Shown here: positions 39,738 through 50,233 of the stretch, piece after piece
Layout: each line of letters begins with the position of its first letter
Numbering within the stretch: the first letter of the stretch is position 1
Assembly (NCBI GenBank): GCA_013334335.1
Contig: JAAXXR010000002.1
Span: forward strand, 19,126-83,125
Origin: Chlorobiaceae bacterium
GTDB taxonomy: Bacteria > Bacteroidota > Chlorobiia > Chlorobiales > Chlorobiaceae
DNA: 64,000 nt
Direction of reading: 5' to 3'
Made by a program: the position numbers and the translations under genes
The notes under the pieces: generated by a model
Database searches by the model: none
What the model saw: the letters and a program-made list of their open reading frames with translations, nothing else
Told to the model about the DNA's origin: nothing

Positions 39738-40087
39738 CAGGCCTCCTTTGCTGCCAGCAGCGCTTCGCTTTCTTTGGTTCCGGAGCTGATGGTGTAGACC
39801 TCCTCGACTGCCGAAACGAAGATCTTGCCGTCGCCGAACTTGCCTTCACCAGTCTTCGCGTTGTCCAGAATGGCGCGGATCACGAAGTCCTTGTCGGTAT
39901 CGGGAACCACGACGAAGAGCATCTCTTTCGGAAGTTCGTCGTAGACCACGTCACCCACGCGCAGGCCGCGCTGCTTGCCGCGACCGACGACCGAAATCTT
40001 GGTGACGGCCGGGTATCCGGCATCGAGCAGCCCCTGCATGACTTCGTGGGCCTTCTCCGGCCTGACGATTGTTCTGATCATTAACAT
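39737..40087 (-). CDS. nifI1: PII-like nitrogenase regulator NifI1
   Basis: 116 aa; MIRTIVRPEKAHEVMQGLLDAGYPAVTKISVVGRGKQRGLRVGDVVYDELPK. Confidence 0.93.
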   Translation of the reverse strand: MLMIRTIVRPEKAHEVMQGLLDAGYPAVTKISVVGRGKQRGLRVGDVVYDELPKEMLFVVVPDTDKDFVIRAILDNAKTGEGKFGDGKIFVSAVEEVYTISSGTKESEALLAAKEA

Positions 40088-40107
40088 GTGTGAGTTCTCC
40101 GTTGTTT

Positions 40108-40977
<870 letters not shown>

Positions 40978-41020
40978 TCAGGTTGTTGTAATGGAGTTCC
41001 TGAATAATTAAGCATAGTTA

Positions 41021-41036
41021 TGCAAATGTCATGCCA
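41021..41036 (-). promoter_or_regulatory. Sigma-54 -24/-12 promoter of nifH
   Basis: Minus strand TGGCAT-GACAT-TTGCA, ~90 nt upstream of nifH ATG; consensus TGGCAC-N5-TTGCW. Confidence 0.8.
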
Positions 41037-41188
41037 GAGTCAGGGCGGATGCCGCGATTATATTCCAGGAGGGGCAGGGGATCTTATAAGTATTTATTTT
41101 ATAAACACTTCGATCTTGCCAGAGCTCCGGGTCGGCCGGCGTGATGGCGATGGATTGGCGGTTGGGCGGGTAGTTGTGGCGATTTTAT

Positions 41189-41232
41189 GCTACAGGAATG
41201 TAGGAATGGTCCCGATTCTACATTCCTGTAGC
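41189..41232. promoter_or_regulatory. Tandem palindromes CTACA-N4-TGTAG, candidate enhancer for nifH
   Basis: ctacaggaatgtag (41190-41203) and ctacattcctgtag (41218-41231), 28 bp centre to centre; also pair as a 15-bp inverted repeat. Confidence 0.5.
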
Positions 41233-41413
41233 ACATCCTCAGGGGGCCTGTCCTGTCTGCTGCTTTATTATTACTGCAGTGTGCCGGACGATCGGCTGGA
41301 GGCGACGACCAATTGCAACCGCCGGCGGTGTGTCGATGGACTCATGCCGGTATCCGGAGCAATAAAAGCTACCTATATGTAGAATATTGGGGGTCGGAGA
41401 TTATCTGGCAGAG

Positions 41414-42598
41414 TTATTTCAGCCGTTTCGGACTGCCTGGTGCGTCAGGGGGTTCAATCCTCAGCAACCTGCCGTTGTCATGGTCGGTCAGCAGGTAAAG
41501 AAAGCCGTCAGGGCCCTGACGTACATCCCGGATGCGTTCATGCAGGTCCCGCAGGAACTCCTGCTGTCCGGTCACCTTGTTGCCGTTGAGTATCAGGCGC
41601 CTGAGGTGCATTTGGACCAGGGAGCCGATGAAGAGATTCCCTTTCCATTCCGGATAACGGTCGCCGGTGTAGAAGGCCATGCCGGATGGGGCGATGCAGG
41701 GGCTCCAATGCAGGATTGGTGCGGTTATGCCAGGTGCTTCGGTTTTGTCCGAAATGACACTTCCTGAATAGTCGATGCCGTAGGTGACGATGGGCCAGCC
41801 GTAGTTAGCCCCCTTTTTCAGGATGTTCAGTTCATCGCCTCCCAGGGGCCCATGTTCGTGAAACCATATTTCTCCCGAGACGGGGTGTATGGCAATGCCC
41901 TGGACGTTGCGGTTCCCGTAGGTGAAGATTTCCGGGCGGGCACCAGGCTTGTGCCTGAATGGATTGTCTTCAGGAACCGTCCCGTCGGGATTGATTCGAA
42001 TGATGCTTCCGAGATGATTCTGCAGGTTCTGGGCCTGGTGCATCTCGGTCTTTTCTCCGAGAGTAATGAGGAGCTTGCCGTCGGGAGCGATCAGGAGGCG
42101 TGAACCGAAATGCTTGTTGACCGGCGTTTTCGGCTGTGCCCTGAATATGATCCGCAACTCGGAGAGCCTCGTGCCGGTCAGCTTCGCACGGGCCACTTCC
42201 GTTCCGGTGCCTCCCGGTCCCTGGGCTGTATAGGAAAAGAAGATCGTTCTGTTTGAACGGAATGACGGATCGGTAATGACATCGAGGAGTCCCCCCTGTT
42301 CTTCTGCCACGATGGGGGGCAGGCCAGTGATCTTTTCCCGATTCCTTCCGTCGCCGCTGATCTTGAGGAGACGGCCGCTTCGCTCGGTCACCAGGAAGGA
42401 GCCGTCGGGAAGGAAGGCGATCGCCCAGGGGTGGTCAAGGTTTGCTGCAATGGTCACGGTGCCGTATCGCCTGCCTTCAGCATAAATGGGAGGCGGCGGC
42501 GGAGCCGGATGTATCTCACAGGCAGTTATGGTAAGGGGGAGCAGCAAAAGGAAGCGAAGGATCGTCCTGTGCTTCGACTGAACTGCAGTTGTTTTCAT
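41414..42598 (-). CDS. PQQ-dependent glucose/sorbosone dehydrogenase family lipoprotein
   Basis: 394 aa; LTITACEIHPAPP lipobox-like; NLDHPWAIAFLPDGSFLVTERSGRL, EQGGLLDV, NRNVQGIAIHPVSGEIWFHEHGPLGGDELN. Confidence 0.9.
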   Translation of the reverse strand: MKTTAVQSKHRTILRFLLLLPLTITACEIHPAPPPPPIYAEGRRYGTVTIAANLDHPWAIAFLPDGSFLVTERSGRLLKISGDGRNREKITGLPPIVAEEQGGLLDVITDPSFRSNRTIFFSYTAQGPGGTGTEVARAKLTGTRLSELRIIFRAQPKTPVNKHFGSRLLIAPDGKLLITLGEKTEMHQAQNLQNHLGSIIRINPDGTVPEDNPFRHKPGARPEIFTYGNRNVQGIAIHPVSGEIWFHEHGPLGGDELNILKKGANYGWPIVTYGIDYSGSVISDKTEAPGITAPILHWSPCIAPSGMAFYTGDRYPEWKGNLFIGSLVQMHLRRLILNGNKVTGQQEFLRDLHERIRDVRQGPDGFLYLLTDHDNGRLLRIEPPDAPGSPKRLK

Positions 42599-42804
42599 TG
42601 CGGCAGTGATTGAGTGTCTTCATCGTGTCTGGATCCGGATGGCCGCCGTGCTCAACGCGTACCTGATGACGGCTGCCTCAGGCTCTGAAGGAACATTTAG
42701 GAGATGCTTTTTCTTTAATATGATGATCGAACGGAACAGGGGCGCGGAATCCGAGGTCTGTGACCTGAATCCGCCAGCGCATCAATAATCGAAGATACGA
42801 AATC

Positions 42805-43764
42805 ATGCAGACCCGACAATTGGGCAACACGTCCATGCAGGTAACGGCGATCGGTCTCGGTACCTGGGCGATCGGCGGCGCCGGATGGGCTTACGGATGG
42901 GGAGCCCAGGACGACAGTGAGTCGATAACGGCCATCCGGCGTGCCGTTGAGCTGGGTGTCAACTGGATCGACACGGCGGCCGTGTACGGCCTTGGGCATG
43001 CCGAGGAGCTTGTCGGCAGGGCGCTGGTCGGCATCGGCCAGCGGCCATATATTTTCACCAAATGCGGGCTGGTCTGGGGCCGCGAACGGAAGATCGGGAA
43101 CAGCCTGACAGCCGCCTCGGTCAGGCGGGAGTGCCAGGAGAGCCTGAAGCGGCTCGGTGTCGACACCATCGACCTGTACCAGATCCACTGGCCGAATCCC
43201 GAAGAGGAGATCGAAGAGGGGTGGTCGGAAATGGCCAGGCTGAAAGAGGATGGGCTGGTCAGGCATATCGGTGTGTCGAACTTTACGTCAGCACAGATGA
43301 AGCGTGCTGCGGCCATTGCGCCGGTAGAGACGCTCCAGCCGCCCTATTCGATGCTTCGCCGTGCAATTGAGGTGGAGCTCCTGCCCTGGTGCCGGGATGA
43401 GGGGATCGGCGTGATCGTCTACTCCCCGATGCTTTCGGGGATGCTGACTGGCACGATGACCAAAGAGCGCGCTGAAAACCTGCCCGCAGACGACTGGAGA
43501 AGGAACAACATGGAGTTTCAGGAGCCGCGCCTGTCACGCAACCTCAGGCTGGTCGAGCTGTTGCGCGACATCGGCAAGCGCCACGGGCGATCTCCGGGAG
43601 AAGTGGCCATCGCCTGGACGCTCAGGGACCCCGTCGTGTCAGGAGCGATCGTCGGCGGACGGAACGCCGCGCAGGTCGAGGGGGTTGTCGGAGCGGCCGA
43701 TTTCAGGCTCGACGCCGTCGAAATCGGAGAGATCACGGCCTTCATCTCCGGCATGTCCTCCTGA
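42805..43764 (+). CDS. Aldo/keto reductase
   Basis: 319 aa; MQTRQLGNTSMQVTAIGLGTWAIGG, NWIDTAAVYGLGHAEELVGRAL, IDLYQIHWPNP. Confidence 0.93.
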   Translation: MQTRQLGNTSMQVTAIGLGTWAIGGAGWAYGWGAQDDSESITAIRRAVELGVNWIDTAAVYGLGHAEELVGRALVGIGQRPYIFTKCGLVWGRERKIGNSLTAASVRRECQESLKRLGVDTIDLYQIHWPNPEEEIEEGWSEMARLKEDGLVRHIGVSNFTSAQMKRAAAIAPVETLQPPYSMLRRAIEVELLPWCRDEGIGVIVYSPMLSGMLTGTMTKERAENLPADDWRRNNMEFQEPRLSRNLRLVELLRDIGKRHGRSPGEVAIAWTLRDPVVSGAIVGGRNAAQVEGVVGAADFRLDAVEIGEITAFISGMSS

Positions 43765-43794
43765 ATTATCAGTCAAGCATCAACAGTTGCGTAT

Positions 43795-44085
43795 ATGGGA
43801 AACGGTCTGAGCAATCAACTTCCGGTCGGTGCGGAGCTGCGGGGCTCGGCTGCCGGTAAACGAGGTATACGCCGAATCGGGTCATCGCCGGAAAGAAGCT
43901 TTCCGGTGCTCTCGGCAGGAGCCATGGCGTTTGGTGCTTTTGCCGTTGGAGCCCTTTCGATAGGGGTTTTCGCCATTGGACGGTTGCTGGTCCGTCGGGC
44001 CTGGATTGACCAGAAGGAGATCGGGGTGCTCAGCGTTGGCAAGAATCAGCTTGCCGGCCAGGCAAGCGTCACCGGCTCTCCGTAG
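43795..44085 (+). CDS. Hypothetical protein with GA/IG-repeat hydrophobic segment
   Basis: 96 aa; SAGAMAFGAFAVGALSIGVFAIGRLLVRRA...IGVLSVG. Confidence 0.5.
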   Translation: MGNGLSNQLPVGAELRGSAAGKRGIRRIGSSPERSFPVLSAGAMAFGAFAVGALSIGVFAIGRLLVRRAWIDQKEIGVLSVGKNQLAGQASVTGSP

Positions 44086-44097
44086 ACGGCGCGCCGA

Positions 44098-46149
44098 TCA
44101 ACCGGTGGGCGTGACTGGCGCCCAGCGTTGCACCAGTTCGGCTATCGTCCTGAGGGTGATGGGCTTTGACGTGTAGTCGTTCATGCCGGCGGCGAGGCAG
44201 CGTTGACGGTCCTCTTCCATGGCGTTTGCCGTCATGGCGATGATGGGGACCTCCGGGTTGACCAGCATCTCTGGATATTTTCTGATGTTTCTCGTCGCTT
44301 CCAGACCGTCCATGACCGGCATCTGCAGGTCCATGAAGACCATCTCATACGCGTTTGTCTTCAGCCGTTCGATTGCGACAGCGCCGTTTCCGGCAATATC
44401 GACCAGGAACCCGAGCTTCCTGATCATGGCGGAAGCCACGCTTTGGCTGGTCAGATTGTCCTCGACGAGCAGAATCCTGACTGCTGGCAGGCAGCAGGAC
44501 GGTCCGGCCGGCTCCTGGATGCTCTCCTGAGGAGTGTCAGGCTGCACGTCTGGCGCGATGGCTCCCTCAGCGGGTGAGCCTTCAAGGAGTTGGACGCTTG
44601 CCGGGCCGTCACGTTTCGCTGTGGCCAGATCGATGGTGAAAAAGAATTCAGAACCGGCGTTCTCCCTGCTCCTCAGTTCTATCCTCCCACCCATGAACCG
44701 GACCAGCTTCGAGGCGATGGCCAGTCCGAGGCCGGTTCCGCTGGTCTGCCGGACTTCGGTGGAATCGATGCGGGTGAAGCGCTGGAACACCTGCTCCTGC
44801 ATCTCATCAGGAATGCCGATGCCGGTGTCGCGGACCCCGATCCTGACTCTCGCGGTTTCGGGGGTCACGGAGATCGCCGAAGCCGTGACCGATATTACGC
44901 CCGAATCGGTGAACTTTACCGCGTTCTGCAAGAGATTGATCAATATCTGGCGAAGGTAGACCGGATAGCCTTCGAACAGCTCCGGCAGTTCCGGCGCAAC
45001 CGTGCTGATCAGCTCCAGCCCTTTTTTTGCTGTGCTGGTGATCATCATGGCCTGCAGTTCACGGATGAGGCTCCGCAGATCGAATACGGTCGGTTTTTCG
45101 TCCAGATGTCCCGATTCTATCCTGCTGAAGTCGAGAATGTCGTTGATGAGCTGCATCAGCAGTTTGGCGCTGTTGTGCGCTGTTTCAGCGAAAAACCTCG
45201 CCTCCCTGTCCAGATTCGACGCCAGCAGCAGTTCGCACATGCCAATCACGGCGTTCAGCGGGGTTCTGATCTCGTGCGACATGTTCGCCACGAACTCGGA
45301 TTTGGCCCTGTTTGCAGCTTCAGCCTGATTTCGCGCGGCTTTCAGCTCCAGAACCACCGTCTTGAGTTCCCGTTCCTTCTCCTCAACCAGACGTTTTTCA
45401 TTACCCAGTTTTTCGTTGAGTTGCCGAGCCTGTTCGAGGGCCTGTTCGATATGCTCTTTATGCATTTTTTCCTTCTGGAGCAGCTCTCGCAGGTCAGCGT
45501 TGAGTACGGCGATGATCTTGTACAGTTCGTCGATGGGTCGGTTCCCTATTGCGGGAAGCATGACGGGCATCGGCGTATCCTGTTCATAGATGAGCTTGCC
45601 GCATCGCGCCGCGAACTCCTCGACCTCCCGGATCGAAAGGTCCATGCTTCCCGAAGCATAGGTCTCGGAGGGGAGTTTACGGGTGTTGTTCAGGGCATCG
45701 AACGCCTTGTCGATGGTGTCGATAAAATAGAAGCGTTGCTTCACATACAGGGCGAACAGCCGGAGCGTGGTCTTCAGGAGGGGAGACGCTCCGCAGACGT
45801 ACGTGGTTTCCGGCCAGGAGTTGTGGCTTTTGTTCAGTCGGTTGAGCGCGTTGGCGTACTGGATCCTGGTCTGTACCGGAGGCTGGATGACTTTGGTGTA
45901 GTCTGCGATCCTGATGTAGCGACAGTCGGTGAACTGTCCATCGGAGAAAATCGCCGTGAGCGTTCTGATGACCTGTTCCATATCTTCAGGGCTCGCCAGG
46001 CCTCCCATGGAGGTATAGAACAGTTTGCCTGGAATGACGCCGCTGGAGTAGTGGAATCCGGTTTCAGGATTGTCGACGCACCATTCAGGGCGGAATTCAA
46101 TCTGACTGAAATGATATGGCTCGAGAGCGCTCCTTGTCCAGAGATTCAT
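44098..46149 (-). CDS. Hybrid sensor histidine kinase/response regulator
   Basis: 683 aa; [44 protein letters not shown]-terminal [23 protein letters not shown]. Confidence 0.93.
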   Translation of the reverse strand: MNLWTRSALEPYHFSQIEFRPEWCVDNPETGFHYSSGVIPGKLFYTSMGGLASPEDMEQVIRTLTAIFSDGQFTDCRYIRIADYTKVIQPPVQTRIQYANALNRLNKSHNSWPETTYVCGASPLLKTTLRLFALYVKQRFYFIDTIDKAFDALNNTRKLPSETYASGSMDLSIREVEEFAARCGKLIYEQDTPMPVMLPAIGNRPIDELYKIIAVLNADLRELLQKEKMHKEHIEQALEQARQLNEKLGNEKRLVEEKERELKTVVLELKAARNQAEAANRAKSEFVANMSHEIRTPLNAVIGMCELLLASNLDREARFFAETAHNSAKLLMQLINDILDFSRIESGHLDEKPTVFDLRSLIRELQAMMITSTAKKGLELISTVAPELPELFEGYPVYLRQILINLLQNAVKFTDSGVISVTASAISVTPETARVRIGVRDTGIGIPDEMQEQVFQRFTRIDSTEVRQTSGTGLGLAIASKLVRFMGGRIELRSRENAGSEFFFTIDLATAKRDGPASVQLLEGSPAEGAIAPDVQPDTPQESIQEPAGPSCCLPAVRILLVEDNLTSQSVASAMIRKLGFLVDIAGNGAVAIERLKTNAYEMVFMDLQMPVMDGLEATRNIRKYPEMLVNPEVPIIAMTANAMEEDRQRCLAAGMNDYTSKPITLRTIAELVQRWAPVTPTG

Positions 46150-46407
46150 AATGATCCGGGGTTATCTGGCATAACGAGTCGACGAACGATCCTGGCCCGG
46201 TTGGGACGGGGATAGGCATACTTCGAAAGGGGGCTGTAGTGGTCATGCCCGTTTCAAACAATAAGGTAACAAAATTGATGGTTCATACACAACGTTTCTA
46301 TATACATGCCGGGTATTCACGATGAACTTCGCGGCACGTTTTGAACGGCGTGATTCACTTCCGGGGCGATGAGCGCATACCGGCAGGATAGGGGTGGCAC
46401 AGACCGG

Positions 46408-48036
46408 TCAGGTCCTGAATTTGCGGTAATCGATGTCGAACTTCTTCATCCGCAGTCCCATGATCCTGTCGGACAGTCCAAGCTGTGCAGCAGCTCGTGA
46501 CATATTGCCCTTGGTACGTTTGAGCGCTTCGATGATCATTTCGTTTTCGATGGCGTCGAGTTTCTGCTGGAGGGAACCGGTGTAGGGGGTTCCGCTCGAC
46601 TCGGCCGTCTGGAGCGATGGCGGCAGATGGTAGCCGTGGATGACGTTGTCCTCGCTCAGGATGACCGCCCGTTCGATGCAGTTCTGAAGCTCCCTTACGT
46701 TGCCAGGCCAGTGGTAGCGAACGAGCATGTCGATGGCGGTTGTGGAGATGCGCCGTATTCCCTTGTGGTTCAGCGTGTTGAACTTTTCCACAAAGTAGTC
46801 GGCCAACAGCATGATGTCGGTTTTCCGCTCCCGGAGGGATGGCACGGTGATCGGGAAGATGTTCAGCCGGTAGTAGAGGTCTTCGCGGAACGCCCCCTCC
46901 CGTATCTGCTCCTCAAGGCTCCGGTTCGTGGCCGCAATGATTCGGACATCGGTTTTGATCGTTTTTGTGCCTCCCAGCCGCTCGAACTCCTTTTCCTGGA
47001 TGATCCTCAACAGTTTCGCCTGGACCGTCAGGCTCAGTTCACCTACCTCGTCCAGGAAGATCGAGCCTCCGTCGGCGAGCTCGAAGCGTCCCTGACGTTG
47101 GGATGCGGCTCCCGTGAAGGCTCCTCGTTCATGGCCGAACAGCTCGCTCTCGACAATGCTTTCAGGGAGGGCCGCGCAGTTGAACTTGATGAATGGCTTG
47201 CCGACCCTGAGGCTTTTGAAGTGTATGGCATTGGCCACGAGCTCCTTGCCGACCCCGCTTTCACCAAGGACGAGGGCCGTGGCGCTGGTGCGGGCAATCT
47301 TGTCGATCATCTTGAAAAGCGAGAGCATCGGCTTTGAATTGCCGATGATGTTTGCCGGCCGTTCGGTCTCGTCGATCTCCTCGTCGATCTCGTCTTCGCC
47401 AGCGCTCTGGGCCGGAATGTGGATGGTCGGAGCTGACGGACGCGGTGAGATCGACTTCTCTTCTGCGGCGAGCTGCTTGAGCCTTACCGCCTGCGAGATC
47501 ATGGCCCCGATGATGGAGAGCAGGTCGACGTAGTACTGGAGCGTATCTTTGCGGAGCTCCTCGGCTTTGCTTTTCCTGCCCGATCCGTTGTCGGCAGGCG
47601 CCGAGAGCCGCCGGTCGGCGCTCAGCGTGCCGATCACCTCGACTCCGGCCTTGATCGGCACGCAGATGAAGCAGAGTTCCTCCTTCTTTTCCTTCGATCT
47701 TGAACCGGTCCGGTCAAGGAATAGCGGCTCCTCGTTGATTCGTGGCACGATCGCCGGCTTGCCGCTTTTGACCACTTTGCCGATGATGCCTTCGCCGATC
47801 TTGTACCGGCCTCTCTGGCTCTCCGTTTCGGTCAGTCCGAATGATTCGTTGATGACGATTTCGCTGGTGTCCCTGTTCAGAATGGTAACCATGCCCCGAA
47901 GCATATTCATATGCTCCGACAGGATGAACAGCACGAGCCGGAGGACCTTGCTTATGTCCTCTTCGTTGTTGACCGTCCTGCTCACTTCCGCGAGAAGGCT
48001 GATGCTGCTTTGTTCCTGCTGATGTGATATGAGCAT
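46408..48036 (-). CDS. nifA: Sigma-54-dependent activator NifA (GAF-AAA-Fis)
   Basis: 542 aa; GAF N-terminus, GESGVGKELVANAIHFKS, GAFTGA motif, C-terminal HTH KGNMSRAAAQLGLSDRIMGLRMKKFDID; adjacent to nifV. Confidence 0.88.
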   Translation of the reverse strand: MLISHQQEQSSISLLAEVSRTVNNEEDISKVLRLVLFILSEHMNMLRGMVTILNRDTSEIVINESFGLTETESQRGRYKIGEGIIGKVVKSGKPAIVPRINEEPLFLDRTGSRSKEKKEELCFICVPIKAGVEVIGTLSADRRLSAPADNGSGRKSKAEELRKDTLQYYVDLLSIIGAMISQAVRLKQLAAEEKSISPRPSAPTIHIPAQSAGEDEIDEEIDETERPANIIGNSKPMLSLFKMIDKIARTSATALVLGESGVGKELVANAIHFKSLRVGKPFIKFNCAALPESIVESELFGHERGAFTGAASQRQGRFELADGGSIFLDEVGELSLTVQAKLLRIIQEKEFERLGGTKTIKTDVRIIAATNRSLEEQIREGAFREDLYYRLNIFPITVPSLRERKTDIMLLADYFVEKFNTLNHKGIRRISTTAIDMLVRYHWPGNVRELQNCIERAVILSEDNVIHGYHLPPSLQTAESSGTPYTGSLQQKLDAIENEMIIEALKRTKGNMSRAAAQLGLSDRIMGLRMKKFDIDYRKFRT

Positions 48037-48038
48037 GA

Positions 48039-49211
48039 CTACAGGGGTAGGTTGATGCGTGTATTACGGTATCGCTGGTGTATCGCGTCGAGTTCTTCCG
48101 CGCGAAGCGCCCTCTTGTGCTGCTCTGCGGCGCTCCTGACCAGTTCGAGCACCTCGAGTGACTCTTCGCGTGAAAGGTCGATACCCTTTTTCTGGAAATG
48201 GTCCCTGATGGCCGCCGTACCTGAATGCTTGCCGATGACCATCTCGAAGTTTTTCCGGCCAACCCGGGAAGGGAGGAAGGGTTGATAGGAGAGCGGCTCG
48301 CGGAGCAGCGCGGCACAATGGATTCCCGACTCGTGCTGGAAAACGGCCCGCCCGACCACGGGCTTCTGTTCCTGGATCGGCCGTCCGGATGCAGCCGATA
48401 CCACGTCGCAGAGCTCGGCAAGTTTCGACGTGTCGATGCGGCAGCCGTGTTTGCCCGACATCGCGAGAGCGACGGCAAGCTCTTCCAGGGAGGCGTTGCC
48501 GGCCCGTTCTCCGAGTCCCGTCACGGAGACGCTCACCGCCTGGAATCCGGATTCAAGCGCCGTAAATGCGTTCGCCGTTCCCATGCCGAGGTCATTGTGG
48601 GCATGGAACTCCAGCGTTATCGCGGTCCGGGCCAGCAGTCTGTTCGCCATTTCCATGATCGAAAGCGGGGTCGAAATGCCTACGGTGTCGGCGATCCTGA
48701 CCCTGTCGGCTCCGGCGGCAACCGCATCGTCGACGAACTGTTCAAGGTGTTCCAATCCGGCTCTGGTGGCGTCCTGTCCGCCGACGCTGACGTAACTGAA
48801 CATCCCCCTGGCATGATTCACCAGATGGTGGAGCTGCTCCTGAACCCAGGCGTACTCCCTGTTCATGAGGTCAAGGTAGAGCGGTGAGAGTGGAAAGCTG
48901 ATATGAACGGCCTCAGTGCCGCATTTTGCGGCAAAATCGATGTCGTTCCGGTTGGCCCGTGACCAGGAGGTGAGCCTGACGGGGAGGTTCATGGCGGAGA
49001 TCTCGCTGATGACACTCCGTTCTGCGCTTCCTATGGCGGGGTATCCGACTTCGATCTCATCGACACCAGCGTCAGCGAGCAGCCGGGCGATATGTTTTTT
49101 TTCCGGTGGCCTGAATACCACGCCGGGGGCCTGCTCCCCATCCCGGAGGGTTGTGTCGATGATCCATGGCACCGGTATCGCCCCGGGCGTAGCGGTCACT
49201 CCTTCAGGCAT
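48039..49211 (-). CDS. nifV: Homocitrate synthase
   Basis: Start at MPEGVTATPG; WIIDTTLRDGEQAPGVVFRPPEK, FHAHNDLGMGTANAFTALESGFQAVSVSVTGLGERAGNA. Confidence 0.92.
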   Translation of the reverse strand: MPEGVTATPGAIPVPWIIDTTLRDGEQAPGVVFRPPEKKHIARLLADAGVDEIEVGYPAIGSAERSVISEISAMNLPVRLTSWSRANRNDIDFAAKCGTEAVHISFPLSPLYLDLMNREYAWVQEQLHHLVNHARGMFSYVSVGGQDATRAGLEHLEQFVDDAVAAGADRVRIADTVGISTPLSIMEMANRLLARTAITLEFHAHNDLGMGTANAFTALESGFQAVSVSVTGLGERAGNASLEELAVALAMSGKHGCRIDTSKLAELCDVVSAASGRPIQEQKPVVGRAVFQHESGIHCAALLREPLSYQPFLPSRVGRKNFEMVIGKHSGTAAIRDHFQKKGIDLSREESLEVLELVRSAAEQHKRALRAEELDAIHQRYRNTRINLPL

Positions 49212-49408
49212 GCGCAAACTGCGGTTTAAACCCCTTACACTACTTTTAATTAAGGTGAATATAAAAAAGTTCCTAAAAATATTAGGATAAAAAAGGAGTG
49301 CGTTTGAGTAAATCAGACGAAAATGTAGCATGTCAGGCGGGAGTGCGGGATCAGGAGAGGGGCCCCGCTCCTGTTTCGCAGTGATGAAGTGCCGATCCCA
49401 TGGCGCTT

Positions 49409-49930
49409 TCAGGTTTCAGGTATGCCGATGAATGGCAGCTCCCGGAACCTTCCGGCCATGTCCAATCCGTAGCCGACGACAAAGAGGTCGGGAATGGTGA
49501 ATGCGGTGTAATCTGGCCTGACCGCTTTCTTTCTGGCCGAGGGCTTGTCAAGCAGGCAACAGCTTTTCAATGAGGCGGGATTGAGTTTCCGCAGCTCTTC
49601 GGTGATGCAGGCCAGCGTCAGGCCGGTGTCCACGATATCTTCCACCAGCAGTACGTTACGGCCTTCGATCGTGAGATCGTGGGTGAGCAGCACCGTGCCG
49701 GAAGAGGTGCAGTGGGAGCCGTAGCTCGATGCCCGGATGAACTCGATGCGGCAGGGAAGTCCGATATGACGAACCAGGTCGGCCGTGAAGATGAACGCTC
49801 CCTTCAGTACGCAAACGACCAGGAGTTCTCCATAGTCTGCAAGCTCTTCGGTGATGGTTCTGCCGAGTTCGCGGACCCGGTCGGCAATTTGCTCTGTCGA
49901 GATGAACTCCCTGAACTGTTCTTCGGGCAT
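49409..49930 (-). CDS. hpt: Hypoxanthine phosphoribosyltransferase
   Basis: 173 aa; VVCVLKGAFIFTADLVRHI, VLLVEDIVDTGLTLACI. Confidence 0.93.
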   Translation of the reverse strand: MPEEQFREFISTEQIADRVRELGRTITEELADYGELLVVCVLKGAFIFTADLVRHIGLPCRIEFIRASSYGSHCTSSGTVLLTHDLTIEGRNVLLVEDIVDTGLTLACITEELRKLNPASLKSCCLLDKPSARKKAVRPDYTAFTIPDLFVVGYGLDMAGRFRELPFIGIPET

Positions 49931-50233
49931 GTTGCTTTTCTCTGAAACGGTGTCTCATTTCGGCGTTCATCTTCAAGGTACCTATTTTTTTCTGTATCCG
50001 AAATGCCATATACGACAATAAGTTAGCTGCCTGTTCCTTGTGGGTGCGGTTGATCGCTGCCGAAGCGCCGGTGGAGCGTACCGCAGATCGTACGATCACG
50101 GCTGAGCGATTGCAGGAACGTAACCGGTGGCGGCTGGGGTTAGTGTTCAATGTTGGGTACGTTTACCTGGCATGGACGGTTCACCACTTCTCCACTGGGT
50201 GCCATTTGTCGATTTCATGACCGAGGAACTTTC

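Noticed and set aside
41020-41382. 120-aa plus-strand ORF in the nifH upstream region
   Set aside because: Covers the sigma-54 promoter and palindromes; no RBS or family resemblance; regulatory DNA is a better explanation.
44590-46215. 541-aa plus-strand ORF opposite the hybrid kinase
   Set aside because: Shadow ORF; the kinase on the minus strand has unmistakable HisKA/HATPase/REC motifs.
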